A stretch of 64,000 nt of DNA from Novosphingobium sediminis (GTDB lineage: Bacteria; Pseudomonadota; Alphaproteobacteria; Sphingomonadales; Sphingomonadaceae): positions 110,548 to 174,547 of the forward strand of contig NZ_BJYR01000016.1 of assembly GCF_007991615.1 (NCBI RefSeq). The letters are read 5' to 3'. Below the pieces are notes generated by a model. It saw only the letters and a program-made list of their open reading frames with translations, made no database searches and had not been told where the DNA came from. Each line of letters opens with the position of its first letter. The first letter of the stretch is position 1. Both the position numbers and the translations under genes were made by a program. Positions 14,690-22,979 of the stretch are shown piece after piece.

Positions 14690-16059
14690 AGGAGTCCAAA
14701 GGCAAGGAGGGTCATGAAGGTCGCCGCGAGCGCGCCGGCCAGAGCGATGATCACCGAAGGGCTCGAAGGCGCCTTGGGCAGCGAAGGCGCGGCCAGCACC
14801 TGCACCAGCGGGTAGGACGCGAAGGGGTCCTGCTTGTTGGTATCGAGCCGGGCCAGCGCGGACGAGAAGACGGCCTCGGTCACGCGCTGGTCGCGCTGGA
14901 GATCGGCCAGTTGCTGGGCCTGCAGGATCCACTGCGGGGCATCGGCACGGGCACGCGCCAGATCGCCATGCAGTTCGGCAAGCGCACTGCGGGTACCCGC
15001 CGCCTGCGCATCGCTGGCACTCATGGCCTGCATGAGGTTCGAGCGGCCATCGCCCACCTGCAGATCGGTCTGGCGCAGAAGTGCCTGTTCGGAAAGGCCG
15101 GTCAGCTCCTGCCCTCGGCGCACGAGCGCCAAGCGCAGCTGCGCACTTTCCGCATCGGCCTGAGCCCGGGCGCTGTGCTGGGGCCCAAGCGTGCCGGCCT
15201 TGAGCTGGGCATCCGCTGAAGCAGCGGCATAACGCTGCGCGAGTTCGGCAAAGACCGGATCACCCTTCAGGCGCATGATCACGTTGGCACCGCCCGGGTT
15301 GGCGCCGAGCGTGCCCGACAGGCGCGACGCCGTGCCGCCCTGAATGCGCATCTGCACGCGCAGATCGCGTTCCTTGTCGCGCAGCGTATCGACCGACGCG
15401 ATCCGGCTGTTGAATTGCTCCAACGTGGCAAGACCGTGACTTGCCTGGAATTCGATCAGCTTGCGCTGCGCCGTTTTCACCTTGTCGGATAGCTCGCTCA
15501 GCCGCGCCCGATCGCTATCTTCGCGCTTCTTGGCTTCGTCCGCCCGCAGCGCGGTGAGCTCTTCGACGAAGGCCTCCTGCAGCGCCATCGCACGGCGATG
15601 GGCGGCTGCGGCACTGTTTGCCGAGATGCTGATCGAGATGAGGTTGGTCTGGTCCACCAGCTTGATGGTCGGGACAGGGAAGGCGTCTTCACTCTCATGC
15701 GCGAGGCGCGCGGCGGCGCGCAGCGTGACATCGGCGGTGAGCAGCTGCTTGTAGTTCTCGGTCGGGCTGAGCGTCGGGCTGGCGAACGCCGAATTGCTCG
15801 TGCCCTGGGCCTGCCCGATCGATTCGACATTGATCGAGCTGCCGACCCCCGATCCCGGCAGGATCAGGCTGAACTGGCTGGTGTAGCTGCGCGGAACGAC
15901 GATCAGGTAGAGCGCCGTCAGGATCCAGATGGACCCGATCACGGGGCCAAGAATCTTGAAGTAGCGCTGATAGCGGCCAACCGACGGCAAACCGTCGCGG
16001 AAGAGGCCCCAAAGCCGGACCAGACGCCGATCGGCGTGGATTTTCTGTGCAATGTTCAT
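14644..16059 (-). CDS. Wzz/Wzc-like polysaccharide chain-length protein (no kinase domain)
   Basis: 471 residues. A first membrane segment near 43-62 (IGSIWILTALYLIVVP), a periplasmic domain rich in coiled coil (about 185-390; repeated Ala/Arg/Glu/Gln heptads), and a second membrane segment near the C-terminus (SVIIALAGALAATFMTLLAF) ending in a short Arg-rich tail. This is the Wzz topology of capsule/EPS co-polymerases, but no Walker motifs or Tyr-rich tail of a BY-kinase follow, and no separate kinase gene is present in the locus. It would set chain length and couple polymerisation to the export channel. ATG at 16059 overlaps the export-protein stop (ATGA). Confidence 0.9.
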   Translation of the reverse strand: MNIAQKIHADRRLVRLWGLFRDGLPSVGRYQRYFKILGPVIGSIWILTALYLIVVPRSYTSQFSLILPGSGVGSSINVESIGQAQGTSNSAFASPTLSPTENYKQLLTADVTLRAAARLAHESEDAFPVPTIKLVDQTNLISISISANSAAAAHRRAMALQEAFVEELTALRADEAKKREDSDRARLSELSDKVKTAQRKLIEFQASHGLATLEQFNSRIASVDTLRDKERDLRVQMRIQGGTASRLSGTLGANPGGANVIMRLKGDPVFAELAQRYAAASADAQLKAGTLGPQHSARAQADAESAQLRLALVRRGQELTGLSEQALLRQTDLQVGDGRSNLMQAMSASDAQAAGTRSALAELHGDLARARADAPQWILQAQQLADLQRDQRVTEAVFSSALARLDTNKQDPFASYPLVQVLAAPSLPKAPSSPSVIIALAGALAATFMTLLAFGLLWLRQPILRRMLQSA

Positions 16060-17303
16060 GGCTTGAGGTTCTTCGCCAGAACCGCGGGACCGAGCAGGTT
16101 GCCCGCGACGCCCACCGCATCGACGAAGGTCATCGCCGCGCTGTCGTAGCAGGCGATCGCATCGCCGGGCATCAGATAGGGATCGACGTCGTCGCGATCG
16201 GCATCGCGGACGAGGGCTTCGACCTTGCGGGCGATCACCACGGAATGTCCATTCACGGGATTGCGCGAGATCAGCACCGCGCTGCGTCCTGCATTGAGCG
16301 CAGAGCCGCCGATGCAGTTGGCCGCGATCAGGCCCTGCAGAAAGCGTGTGCCATAGGGCAGGCTGGTCGCATCCCGGCCGATGGCGGATGCTGCATTGCT
16401 GGCCGCCGGGCGCGAAAGGTTCGACATGTAGACGCGGATGCCGGGTGCGGTGACCGGGCTCGGGCGGACCAGCTTCAGTTGGAAGCAACCCTTGGAAGGA
16501 ATGATGATGCGGTCCCCGCGGGCGAGCTGCGGATCTACCGGCAGGCCGCCGGTGCCGTCGCTGCCTTCCACGCCGCCCAGAACCGGGCTGAGGTCGATGC
16601 GGGCATAGCGATTACCACGTACCAGGTAGACGGCATCGAGCGCCGCATCCGGGCGCAATCCGCCTGCGGCACGAATGGCCGTTGCCAGCGATCGGCCATT
16701 GTTGAAATCACCTAGCGCCGGGTTGGCAACGGTCGTTGCGCGCGCATCAGCGGAACGGTCGCCTGCGATGATCACACCCGGCTCGAACACCGCGCCTTCG
16801 ACCGACACCGCAACCCCGGCGCGCTCGGTGGCAACAAGGCGGATGTTGTTGACGATGTCGCGGATCAGACCGGTCGCGACGAGCTTGCTGCGCACTTCAT
16901 CCGAAACATCGGCGCTGCTGCGTCCAGCCGCGAGGACCGGGCCGATCCCGTTTATGGTCAGGCTGCCATTCGCCGCGATCACGTAATCGTGCGAAAGAAC
17001 ATCCCGGTCGCCGCTGACATCGAGCCGCAGGCGGTCGCCGGGGCCCAGAACATCGGGAAGCGCGGCGAGATCCTCGGCGGGCTCCGCCGTCAGCGGGCCG
17101 AGCGCAGCTGGCAGCTGCGGGGTCAGGCAGCGATCCGTGCCAAGGGTTTCCTGCAGGCGCTGGGTGGGCTGATATTGGGCACCGGACACATTGCGGGGCG
17201 TCGGCATGGTCGCGCACCCGCTGGTCAGGGCCAGCGCCAGCATCGCGGCAATCCGCGGCGAACGCGTCGTGCGGGTGAGTGAGGGACAGGGCAACAGGGG
17301 CAT
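16056..17303 (-). CDS. Wza-like outer-membrane polysaccharide export lipoprotein
   Basis: 415 residues. Signal peptide with lipobox LTSGC near residue 28, then a polysaccharide-export (Poly_export) domain with LGPGDRLRLDVSG and SLTINGIGPVLAAGRS, followed by SLBB-like repeats (VSVEGAVFEPGVI; AIRAAGGLRPDAALDAVYLV). It forms the outer-membrane channel for the EPS. The ATG at 17303 follows CCGGAGA. First gene of the export/chain-length/polymerase operon, under a sigma-54 promoter at 17332-17347. The downstream gene overlaps by ATGA. Confidence 0.93.
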   Translation of the reverse strand: MPLLPCPSLTRTTRSPRIAAMLALALTSGCATMPTPRNVSGAQYQPTQRLQETLGTDRCLTPQLPAALGPLTAEPAEDLAALPDVLGPGDRLRLDVSGDRDVLSHDYVIAANGSLTINGIGPVLAAGRSSADVSDEVRSKLVATGLIRDIVNNIRLVATERAGVAVSVEGAVFEPGVIIAGDRSADARATTVANPALGDFNNGRSLATAIRAAGGLRPDAALDAVYLVRGNRYARIDLSPVLGGVEGSDGTGGLPVDPQLARGDRIIIPSKGCFQLKLVRPSPVTAPGIRVYMSNLSRPAASNAASAIGRDATSLPYGTRFLQGLIAANCIGGSALNAGRSAVLISRNPVNGHSVVIARKVEALVRDADRDDVDPYLMPGDAIACYDSAAMTFVDAVGVAGNLLGPAVLAKNLKP

Positions 17304-17331
17304 GGATGTCTCCGGGGGTTTGCCCCAACAT

Positions 17332-17347
17332 GGCAATCCCTGTGCCA
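17332..17347 (-). promoter_or_regulatory. Sigma-54 (-24/-12) promoter for the export operon
   Basis: Read on the minus strand the sequence is TGGCACAGGGATTGCC: full -24 TGGCAC and -12 TTGC at exact spacing. The inferred RNA start is near 17321, 18 bases before the ATG, with the ribosome site inside the leader. The palindromic triplet at 17422-17480 lies 107-153 bases upstream. Confidence 0.78.
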
Positions 17348-17421
17348 GTTCCCTGAATCTGCCGGAAATCCGTTACTTCGCCCAAAAGCGCGCCAATTCC
17401 CGTTTTGCAATTGTACTCCGT

Positions 17422-17480
17422 TCGCATTTTGCGAGAGCTTGGAGTTGCATTTTGCGAAGAATCAAAGTCGCAAAATGCGA
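17422..17480. promoter_or_regulatory. Three palindromic enhancer-like sites between divergent sigma-54 promoters
   Basis: Sites at 17422-17434 (TCGCATTTTGCGA, perfect), 17445-17457 (TTGCATTTTGCGA) and 17468-17480 (TCGCAAAATGCGA, perfect). Centres are exactly 23 bases apart. A weaker fourth half-site (TTTTGCAATTG) lies near 17403. They are 84-130 bases upstream of the inferred activator RNA start and 107-153 bases upstream of the export operon start. This suggests that the activator binds here and regulates itself and the export operon. Confidence 0.75.
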
Positions 17481-17531
17481 ACGAAGTAATAAGGATAAGT
17501 CCCTATGGCTTTGTTTACACCTTTCGAGACT

Positions 17532-17547
17532 TGGCACGCATCCTGCT
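17532..17547 (+). promoter_or_regulatory. Sigma-54 (-24/-12) promoter for the activator/kinase operon
   Basis: The sequence TGGCACGCATCCTGCT matches TGGCACG-N4-TTGCW with one mismatch. The inferred RNA start is near 17558, 27 bases before the ATG at 17585. This excludes the much longer upstream in-frame extension as coding. Confidence 0.78.
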
Positions 17548-17584
17548 TTCTAACGCCGGAAACCTTCAAACCCTGGTACCGTCC

Positions 17585-19012
17585 ATGACACGCAAGCGCA
17601 TCCTTATCGTCGAAGACATTCCTGCCCTGGCTTTGATGTACGCTGGTCACCTCGAGAAGGCCGGCTATGAAGCGGTCGTGGTCGATACCGGCGCTGCGGT
17701 CCTGCGCGCGCTGGCAAACGGAGAGTCCTTCAGCGCCCTGCTGCTCGATCTCCAACTGCCCGATATCGATGGTCTGGAACTCCTGCGCAGCAACGTCGAT
17801 CTGCTTGCGAAACAACCCGTGATCGTGGTGACCGCAGACGGTTCGCTTTCTCGCGCAATCGAGGCCATGCGGCTTGGCGCCTATGACTTTCTGGTCAAGC
17901 CGCTTGCCGCCAAGCGCCTGCTTGCGGTTGTCGCCAGCGCGATCGAGGCCGGGCCGACGATTGTCAGCCCCGTTCCTGCCCAATCCGCAGATCCCCGGCT
18001 GCCCGTTGCCACCCCGGGCGGCTTCGTCGGCAGTTCGGGCGTCATGCGCGAGATCTATCGGCAGATCAGCTGCATCGCCCGCAGCCGCGCAACAGTGCTG
18101 ATCACGGGCGAGAGCGGGACCGGCAAGGAAGTTTGCGCCGATACCATACACCGCGAATCCGGGCGCAGCGGCGGGGCGTTCATTGCCATCAACTGCGGCG
18201 CGATCCCTGAGAACCTGCTCGAATCCGAACTGTTCGGCCATGTGAAGGGCTCGTTCACCGGCGCGGTCAGTGATCGGATCGGTGCGGTGCAGGCCGCGCA
18301 CAAGGGCACGCTGTTCCTTGACGAAGTGTGCGAAATGGCGCTGCCGCTGCAAGTGAAACTGCTGCGTTTCCTGCAGACCGGCACGGTCCAGCGGGTCGGC
18401 ACCAGCCGGGTGGATGAAGTGGACGTGCGCATCGTTTGCGCCACGAACCGCGATCCGCTGCGCGAAGTCGCCGAAGGGCGTTTCCGCGAGGATCTCTATT
18501 ATCGTCTCGCGGTGGTGCCGGTCCACATGCCCCCCCTGCGCGATCGCGGCAACGATATCGCCGAATTGGCCGAGACATTCCTCCAGCGGTTCTCGCGCGA
18601 GGAAGGCAAGCGCTTCGGGCCGCTTGGCCCGGCGCAACTGGCCGCGCTCAAGGCTTATCGCTGGCCGGGCAACGTGCGCGAAATGCAGAACGTCCTGCGG
18701 CGGGCGGCTGTGCTCTGGGATGGCCCGGACCTGCCCCTTTCGGCGCTTCCGTCAGAACCGGGCGCCGCGCCGGCGCAGCTTGCTGCTCCGCCCTTGCCCA
18801 TGGAGACCGCGCAGGGCGCTCCCACGCCGCATCCGGACCTTGCCGCCGCCTTTCGCGGCATGACGCTCGACGAGATCGAGCGGCTTGTGATCACCCGCGC
18901 GATCGAGGATGCCGCCGGCAGCTTGCCGACAGCCGCCAGGATGCTGGGGGTGAGCGCATCGACCCTCTATCGCAAGCGCGAGAGGTGGGCGTCGGCTGGC
19001 GAGGCTGCATGA
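17585..19012 (+). CDS. Sigma-54-dependent response regulator (enhancer-binding protein) of the EPS locus
   Basis: 475 residues, NtrC architecture. Receiver domain 1-~120 with Asp55 in LLLDLQLPDIDG; AAA+ domain ~145-380 with Walker A GESGTGKE (about 174-181), GSFTGA at 222-227 (the sigma-54 contact loop; usual form GAFTGA), and Walker B LFLDEVCEM; then a Fis-type helix-turn-helix at the C-terminus (GSLPTAARMLGVSASTLYRK). It should activate sigma-54 RNA polymerase from distant palindromic sites. It is divergent from the export operon and overlaps the following MASE1 kinase gene by ATGA, so the two are an evident two-component pair. Probably the master activator of this locus (inference from promoter sites). 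Confidence 0.95.
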   Translation: MTRKRILIVEDIPALALMYAGHLEKAGYEAVVVDTGAAVLRALANGESFSALLLDLQLPDIDGLELLRSNVDLLAKQPVIVVTADGSLSRAIEAMRLGAYDFLVKPLAAKRLLAVVASAIEAGPTIVSPVPAQSADPRLPVATPGGFVGSSGVMREIYRQISCIARSRATVLITGESGTGKEVCADTIHRESGRSGGAFIAINCGAIPENLLESELFGHVKGSFTGAVSDRIGAVQAAHKGTLFLDEVCEMALPLQVKLLRFLQTGTVQRVGTSRVDEVDVRIVCATNRDPLREVAEGRFREDLYYRLAVVPVHMPPLRDRGNDIAELAETFLQRFSREEGKRFGPLGPAQLAALKAYRWPGNVREMQNVLRRAAVLWDGPDLPLSALPSEPGAAPAQLAAPPLPMETAQGAPTPHPDLAAAFRGMTLDEIERLVITRAIEDAAGSLPTAARMLGVSASTLYRKRERWASAGEAA

Positions 19013-22000
19013 CCCTCGCCGCGGGCGAACGCTCGATCAGCAAGGTGCAATGGGCCCGCGACGGGTTCATTGCCGCGATTTCGCTGTTCGAGGCAAAGTT
19101 CGTCCTTCCGCATCCCGAAGCGCTGACTGTCATGCTCGTGCCGTCGATCATGCTGGCGGCGGTGTTTGCGCTCGAATGGCCGAGGCAGTGGCAGCAACTT
19201 CCGCGCATGCTGCTCGCTTCGTTCTTCGGCCTTGTGCTTGGCGGCGTTCCATTGCCTGTCGCGGCTGTTGCGGCGGCTCTGGCCGGTTTGCAGGCCGTGC
19301 TGGGAGGCCGCGCGCTCAAGTACCTTGCGCCGGACGGTCTTGATCTGACCCGGACAGATGCCGTGCTCAAGCTTGGCATCGTGGCCATCCTGATCGCGCC
19401 TCTGTTCAGTGCGATCTTCACCGTGTTCGCGCTGTCGGTAGGGGGAGGCAATCCGGTGTCTGCCACCATCAGCCCGCCTTCCAACCTTTCCTTGCACCTT
19501 GCGGCCGCCCATGCCTTCCGCTGGGTCCTGCCCAATGCCATCGGCATCATCATCGCCACGCCGATCTTCCTCGGGCTGCTGAGGCGGCGGTCGTTTCAAT
19601 TACCAGATCTGATCACGCGCCGGCGGATTGCGGGTTACGCCGGTGTCAGCGCGCTCACTGCTCTGGTCTTTCTGAGCGAAGGGCGCAGCTACATCTTCTT
19701 TGTCTGTCCCGCGCTGGTCTGGGTCAGCGTCTCGATGGGCATCCGGGATACCGCAGCTGCCCATCTGCTTTCGATCCTGATCGCCACAGTGGCGGTGGTG
19801 ACCGGCAATGGCCCGGCCGACGTTCTGGCGATTGCGCCCGAGGGGCGCTATCTTTTCATCGAGACGGCCTATCTGTGCTGCTACTGCTGTCTCCTGCCGA
19901 TTGCGGCCTCGATGGAGGCGCGCCGCCGTTTGGAGCACGAGCTGGCGCAGACACTCGCCTTCACCTCCGAGATCCTCCAGAACATGCAGGACGTCGTGTT
20001 TCGCACGGACGCGAAGGGGCGCTGGACGTTCCTCAACCCGGCATGGGAAACGATGACCGGCTTCCCGGTGGCCGAGACTCTGCAGGGATCAGGTCCGGCT
20101 GTGCTCGACCTTCGCGATATCGTTGCCGAACTGCTGCGGGAGCCGCAGCTCCACGGCGGTGACGGAGATGAGGTGCGCACGCATCGCAGCTTCGTGCGGC
20201 GCGATGGCGAGGTGCGCGAGGCCGACATCAGCTTCCGCAAGATCAACACGCCGGGCGGCAGGTTCGAAGGCTTTGCGGGCAGCATTCGCGATGTATCGGA
20301 TCAGCAGCGCTACGTCGTTGCGCTGGAGGCCAGCGAACAGCGGTTCCGCCAGCTATGCGACACATCGCCGATCGGTATTCTGCGCTGCGATCGCCACGGC
20401 CAGATCACATATGTCAACCAGCGCATCGAACTGCTGGTCATGGCACCGGCCGCATCGATCATCGGCAAGCCGTGGGTCGAAGTCCTCGGGCTCGACCAGA
20501 CGCAGGCGAGCGAACAGATCAATCGCTCGCTGATGACCCCGGGCGCCGTGTTCGAGAAGGAGATCAACTACGTCGACCGGGCAGGGCTCCGGCGATGGCT
20601 GACTTTTACTGCGACGGGGGAGTTCGAGAACGGTTCTCGGCTCAGCGGTTACATTGCTGCGGTGACGGATGTGACCCAGCGCAAGACGAGCGATCTTGAA
20701 CTGGCCAATCGCACCCGCGAGCTGCGCCTCGTGACCGAGAACATCAACGACATGGTGTTCCGCATCGGGCTGGACGGCCAGTGCCTCTACGCGACGCCGT
20801 CGGTGCTTCAGGTGCTCGGCTACGATCCCACCGTGTTCGTTGGCATGCCGGCGCTGATCCGCATCCACCCCGATGATATCGATCATGTCCGCGGCGGGTT
20901 TGACCAACTCCTTGAAGGGAAGGTCGACAATCTCAGAGTAGCCTACCGGGTCTGGCACGCATCAAAGGACATGGGATGCCGCTGGCTTGAAGCCGATTGC
21001 CGGCTGCTGCGAAACCAGAAGGGCAAGCCGCATGAGATCGTCGCCTCGGTGCGCGATATCACCTCGCGCAAGTTGCTCGAAAACGATCTCATCGAAGCTC
21101 GCCACCGCGCCGAACAGGCCGCCGCGGCGAAGAGCGCGTTTCTGGCCAACCTCAGCCATGAGATCCGCACGCCGATGAACGGCGTGATCGGCCTCTCGGA
21201 ACTCCTGCTGGATCATCCGCTGGACGAGACCAGCCGCAACTATGCCCGGCTGATCTCCGAATCCGGCGCGACCATGATGAAGTTGCTCAACGACATTCTG
21301 GACATTGCCAAGATCGATTCCGGGCGGCTGCAATTGTCGGTCGAGCCGTTCGACCTGCACGATTGCCTTGCAGATTGCATGAGTCTGATGACCGCCAGTG
21401 CGGTCGGCAAGCGGCTGGCGCTGGATCTCGATATCGCCCCCGACGTACCGCGCTGCATCATCGGTGATAGCCTGCGGCTGCGCCAGATCCTCGCCAACCT
21501 GATCGGCAATGCGGTCAAGTTCACCGCGGCGGGGCAAGTTCGGCTCTCGGCCAGAACTGAAGGGGACGAACTGGTTATCGTTGTCGATGATACCGGGATC
21601 GGTATCTCGGCAGCAGCGCAGGACAAGGTTTTCGAGGACTTCGTCCAGGCAGAGGAGAACACTACCAGCGGATATGGCGGCACCGGGCTTGGTCTGCCGA
21701 TCTCGCGCCGGATTGCGGAGGCCATGGGCGGCACCCTGACGCTGAGCAGCACGCCGGGCGTTGGCACGTCGCTGGTGCTGCGGTTCAAGCCTGACCTGCC
21801 GGATGCGGCGGCCGTTGCCACCCGTTCGCCGGCCCCGCCGCCAGTCTTGCCAGCGCTGCCGCCAATGCGCCTGCTGGTGGCCGAAGATGGCCGCACCAAT
21901 CAGATGATCGTGACCGCCATGCTGGAGAAGCTGGGCCACCATGTCGAGCTGGCGCAGAATGGCGAGGAGGCGATTTCAAAAGTCCACAAGGCGGTGGACG

Positions 22001-22245
22001 CGAAACGGCAGTTCGATGCGGTGCTCATGGATATCCAGATGCCGGGGATGGACGGCATGACCGCCACCCGCTTGCTGCGGGAAAGCGGGATCACAGCAGA
22101 CATGCTCCCGATCATCGCGCTGACAGCGAACGGCTTTCAGGAAAGTGTCGACGCCTGCCTCGCCGCTGGCATGCAAGGGCACCTCGTCAAACCCGTACGC
22201 AGCGCGGAAATCGCTGCCGAACTGGCGAAGGTTGCGCATCCTTAG
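19009..22245 (+). CDS. MASE1-PAS hybrid sensor histidine kinase
   Basis: 1078 residues. About eight membrane helices at 1-~300 form a MASE1-type sensor region, followed by three PAS domains (about 320-450, 450-570, 575-700; each with the NPAW..MTGF / QRKTSD / DITSRK type ends). HisKA with His717 in NLSHEIRTPMNGV, HATPase (DDTGIGISAA, GYGGTGLGLPI) and a C-terminal receiver with Asp1008 in AVLMDIQMPGMDG follow. It shares ATGA with the enhancer-binding regulator and is its likely kinase. The MASE1 ligand is unknown. A terminal receiver means signal could also pass through the Hpt protein at 10342. Confidence 0.94.
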   Translation: MTLAAGERSISKVQWARDGFIAAISLFEAKFVLPHPEALTVMLVPSIMLAAVFALEWPRQWQQLPRMLLASFFGLVLGGVPLPVAAVAAALAGLQAVLGGRALKYLAPDGLDLTRTDAVLKLGIVAILIAPLFSAIFTVFALSVGGGNPVSATISPPSNLSLHLAAAHAFRWVLPNAIGIIIATPIFLGLLRRRSFQLPDLITRRRIAGYAGVSALTALVFLSEGRSYIFFVCPALVWVSVSMGIRDTAAAHLLSILIATVAVVTGNGPADVLAIAPEGRYLFIETAYLCCYCCLLPIAASMEARRRLEHELAQTLAFTSEILQNMQDVVFRTDAKGRWTFLNPAWETMTGFPVAETLQGSGPAVLDLRDIVAELLREPQLHGGDGDEVRTHRSFVRRDGEVREADISFRKINTPGGRFEGFAGSIRDVSDQQRYVVALEASEQRFRQLCDTSPIGILRCDRHGQITYVNQRIELLVMAPAASIIGKPWVEVLGLDQTQASEQINRSLMTPGAVFEKEINYVDRAGLRRWLTFTATGEFENGSRLSGYIAAVTDVTQRKTSDLELANRTRELRLVTENINDMVFRIGLDGQCLYATPSVLQVLGYDPTVFVGMPALIRIHPDDIDHVRGGFDQLLEGKVDNLRVAYRVWHASKDMGCRWLEADCRLLRNQKGKPHEIVASVRDITSRKLLENDLIEARHRAEQAAAAKSAFLANLSHEIRTPMNGVIGLSELLLDHPLDETSRNYARLISESGATMMKLLNDILDIAKIDSGRLQLSVEPFDLHDCLADCMSLMTASAVGKRLALDLDIAPDVPRCIIGDSLRLRQILANLIGNAVKFTAAGQVRLSARTEGDELVIVVDDTGIGISAAAQDKVFEDFVQAEENTTSGYGGTGLGLPISRRIAEAMGGTLTLSSTPGVGTSLVLRFKPDLPDAAAVATRSPAPPPVLPALPPMRLLVAEDGRTNQMIVTAMLEKLGHHVELAQNGEEAISKVHKAVDAKRQFDAVLMDIQMPGMDGMTATRLLRESGITADMLPIIALTANGFQESVDACLAAGMQGHLVKPVRSAEIAAELAKVAHP

Positions 22246-22300
22246 GCGATCATGCCCTTGGCTGAACGCTGAGGATGAGGTGCTGAGTATCTGAAATAGT

Positions 22301-22377
22301 TGGTCGGGACGAGAGGATTCGAACCTCCGACCCCCACACCCCCAGTGTGATGCGCTACCAGGCTGCGCTACGTCCCG
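22301..22377 (-). tRNA. tRNA-Pro (anticodon GGG)
   Basis: On the minus strand the 77-base sequence starts CGGGACGTAGCGC and ends CGTCCCG-A-CCA. The acceptor stem CGGGACG/CGTCCCG pairs perfectly and CCA is encoded. The D-arm (GTAGCGCAGCCTGGTAGCGC), the anticodon loop CTGGGGG (anticodon GGG) and the T-arm with GGTTCGAATCC are all present. Confidence 0.96.
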
Positions 22378-22568
22378 ACCGGAAGGCGCGCCTATAGGCA
22401 GGGCTTTGCGGGAGCGCAAGGCTTCTTGATCGCCGATTTCAGTGCAGGCTGCGATTGGGCCCGGCGGCGCCCGCGCAAAGTTGCCTAAGCTTAGCCAAAC
22501 TGCTAGCGCGCCACCCCATACTGGCTCGACATGCCAGACCCGCCCTAGCGAAAGTTTCCGTGCCCGCC

Positions 22569-22916
22569 ATGACTGGTCCTGCCCTTCTTTCCCTTCTTGC
22601 CGCTGCTGCCCCGGCTGCCACTGCGGCCGAACCGCCGGCTTACCTGCAGTTCCTGCCGCTCGTCGCGATGGCGGGTATCTTCTACTTCCTGATCCTGCGG
22701 CCGCAGATGCGCCGGCAGAAGGAGCAGCAGGTGAAGATCGCCGGTCTCAAGAAGGGCGATCAGGTGGTGACCGCAGGCGGCCTCATCGCCAAGGTCATCA
22801 AGGTCGAGGATCAGACCGTGGATCTCGAACTCGGCCCCAACGTCCGCGTGCGCGCGGTGCGGGCCACGCTCGGCGATGTGCTGCCGCCTGCCGGATCGGC
22901 GCCCGCCAACGATTGA
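22569..22916 (+). CDS. yajC: Preprotein translocase subunit YajC
   Basis: 115 residues. A leader Ala-rich segment precedes one membrane helix (QFLPLVAMAGIFYFLILRPQ) and the cytoplasmic YajC signature RRQKEQQVKIAGLKKGDQVVTAGGL. YajC associates with SecDF in the Sec translocon at the inner membrane. It is followed by secD and secF in the same direction (63-base and 12-base gaps), the usual order. Longer in-frame starts upstream lie in low-quality sequence; the ATG at 22569 is chosen. Confidence 0.95.
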   Translation: MTGPALLSLLAAAAPAATAAEPPAYLQFLPLVAMAGIFYFLILRPQMRRQKEQQVKIAGLKKGDQVVTAGGLIAKVIKVEDQTVDLELGPNVRVRAVRATLGDVLPPAGSAPAND

Positions 22917-22979
22917 TGCTGCGGCCCGCGTCCATGGCCGTGTGGATGCCTGAGGCCCCCTTCAGGAAGACTGCTCGAA

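Noticed and set aside
17405..17584. N-terminal extension of the sigma-54 activator
   Set aside because: It would read through the palindromic sites and the -24/-12 promoter. The receiver domain begins immediately after the ATG at 17585.
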